Source: Streptomyces sp. NBC_00335 (GTDB lineage Bacteria; Actinomycetota; Actinomycetes; Streptomycetales; Streptomycetaceae). From it: 64,000 nucleotides of DNA. The DNA lies in the NCBI RefSeq assembly GCF_036127095.1, contig NZ_CP108006.1, positions 1,736,001-1,800,000 on the forward strand, in the 5' to 3' direction. The notes under the pieces are model-generated. The model saw nothing but the letters and a program-made list of their open reading frames with translations. It searched no databases and was not told where the DNA came from. Positions 63,006-64,000 of the stretch are shown in pieces; position 1 is the first letter of the stretch; every line of letters begins with the position of its first letter. The position numbers and the translations under genes were made by a program.

Positions 63006-64000
63006 GTGTCAACATCACTCTCGCCCTCAGCGTCAGCCTCCGGGCGGCCCCCGATAGCCGACGCGGGACCGCAGTCCCTGTGTGCCCGCGAGCCGCGGGT
63101 GCCCGCCGAACGGCTCGTGGCCGAGATGGTGCCGCCGCCGCGCTTCGACTCGGTGCGCTTCGACACCTACGACCCGGACCCGTCCCAGCCCAGCCAGTCC
63201 GAGGCCGTCACCGTCCTCGCGGACTTCGCCGCGGGCCTCGGCGGGGCGCACGCGAGCGGCGCCGGCAAGCGGCGCTGGTTCGCGAAGAAGCCGGTGGCCC
63301 CCACCGGCCCGCGCGGGGTCTACCTCGACGGCGGCTACGGCGTCGGCAAGACCCACCTGCTCGCCTCCCTCTGGCACGCCACCCCGGCCGAGCCGGCCCT
63401 CAAGGCCTTCGGCACCTTCGTGGAGCTGACCAACCTCGTCGGCGCGCTCGGCTTCCAGCAGACCGTGCAGACCCTCGGCGGGCACCGCCTGCTGTGCATC
63501 GACGAGTTCGAGCTCGACGACCCGGGTGACACCGTCCTCGTCTCCTCCCTGCTCAGCCGCCTGGTCGAGCAGGGCGTGGCGCTGGCCGCCACCTCCAACA
63601 CCCTGCCCGGCAAGCTCGGCGAGGGCCGCTTCGCCGCCGCCGACTTCCTGCGGGAGATCCAGGGGCTCTCCGCGCACTTCCGCCCGCTGCGCATCGACGG
63701 CCAGGACTACCGCCACCGCGGCCTGCCCGAAGCCCCCGCGCCGTTCTCCGACGAGCAGGTGGCGAAGGCCGCGTACGCCACCGAGGGCGCGAGCCTCGAC
63801 GATTTCCCCGGGCTGCTGGAACACCTGGCCAAGGTCCACCCCAGCCGGTACGGGGCCCTGACCGACGGCATAACGGCCGTCTGCCTCACCGACGTCGGCC
63901 CGGTCCCGGACCAGTCGACGGCGCTGCGGCTGGTGGTCCTCGCCGACCGGCTGTACGACCGGGAGGTCCCGGTCCTGGCGGCGGGCGTCCCCTTCGACAA
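63006..64000 (+). CDS. zapE: Cell division protein ZapE (AFG1-like ATPase), partial
   Basis: The frame from GTG 63006 is open to the window edge (331 codons plus two bases), so the C-terminus is missing. It encodes an AFG1/ZapE P-loop ATPase: ERLVAEMVPPPRFDSVRFDTY, Walker A DGGYGVGKTHLLASLWH, Walker B LLCIDEFELDDPGDT, and SNTLPGKLGEGRFAAADFLREI. ZapE acts on the division ring in E. coli; its actinomycete role is less clear. The extra serine-rich N-terminus (STSLSPSASAS) is not conserved. Confidence 0.9.
   Translation, partial: MSTSLSPSASASGRPPIADAGPQSLCAREPRVPAERLVAEMVPPPRFDSVRFDTYDPDPSQPSQSEAVTVLADFAAGLGGAHASGAGKRRWFAKKPVAPTGPRGVYLDGGYGVGKTHLLASLWHATPAEPALKAFGTFVELTNLVGALGFQQTVQTLGGHRLLCIDEFELDDPGDTVLVSSLLSRLVEQGVALAATSNTLPGKLGEGRFAAADFLREIQGLSAHFRPLRIDGQDYRHRGLPEAPAPFSDEQVAKAAYATEGASLDDFPGLLEHLAKVHPSRYGALTDGITAVCLTDVGPVPDQSTALRLVVLADRLYDREVPVLAAGVPFD

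Overview
The window reads as a chromosomal segment of a Streptomyces or very close relative. GC content is very high, third codon positions are almost always G or C, GTG starts are common, and the gene content is actinomycete-typical (SAV2148-type HEPN protein, DUF1707-FHA protein, GlgX/TreY/TreZ, stand-alone MurC, WXG100 proteins). No rRNA, CRISPR array or prophage was found. One tRNA (His) is present.

Layout: 1-5256 holds a partial AraC-type regulator, a BrkB/YihY membrane protein, an AidB-like acyl-CoA dehydrogenase, a GAF/HTH regulator and an acetyltransferase. 5272-15213 is a complete assimilatory sulfur locus: a 27-residue cysteine-containing leader peptide, sulfite reductase, a small CxxC protein, CysH, CysC, CysD, CysN, a sulfonate-type ABC transporter and a sirohydrochlorin chelatase that could supply siroheme to the reductase. 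15421-26894 is a mosaic of single-gene functions (ketopantoate reductase, aldo/keto reductase, a fresh IS481 copy with target duplication, hydrolase/MarR pair, DUF1697, macrolide glycosyltransferase, phosphotransferase, DUF2867/TetR pair, exonuclease, HEPN protein). Several of these have clear palindromic operators. 27162-28475 is a TnpB-only IS605-type element.

28626-39503 carries the three enzymes that turn glycogen into trehalose (GlgX, TreY, TreZ), interrupted by an MFS transporter, a repeat-filled gap, a zinc carboxypeptidase, an acetyltransferase and an FHA protein. 39547-48063 has a methyltransferase, an Xaa-Pro peptidase, a DUF418-type membrane protein, tRNA-His with a strong terminator, two esterase/hydrolases, a HigBA toxin-antitoxin pair with its operator, and a Tat-exported phospholipase C.

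48366-55418 is a seven-gene, translationally coupled operon: thiolase-like ketosynthase, GT2, AMP-ligase, BrkB-like membrane protein, second GT2, P450 and NAD-dependent epimerase. The ketosynthase/ligase/epimerase trio resembles OleA/OleC/OleD of beta-lactone and olefin synthesis, but no OleB is seen. This is my best candidate for an undescribed system. 55530-59594 is a type VII-linked polymorphic-toxin island: two WXG100-type proteins, a 567-residue protein ending in an RNase A-like toxin domain, a putative immunity protein, an orphan RNase A-like C-terminal fragment and a CdiI-like immunity protein. The window ends with housekeeping genes msrB, murC, an unknown protein, a RibD-like reductase and a partial zapE.

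Four intergenic loci (about 5.3, 15.3, 34.7 and 41.6 kb) carry related copies of a dispersed palindromic repeat with a GCCGGCGTTTGAGG core.
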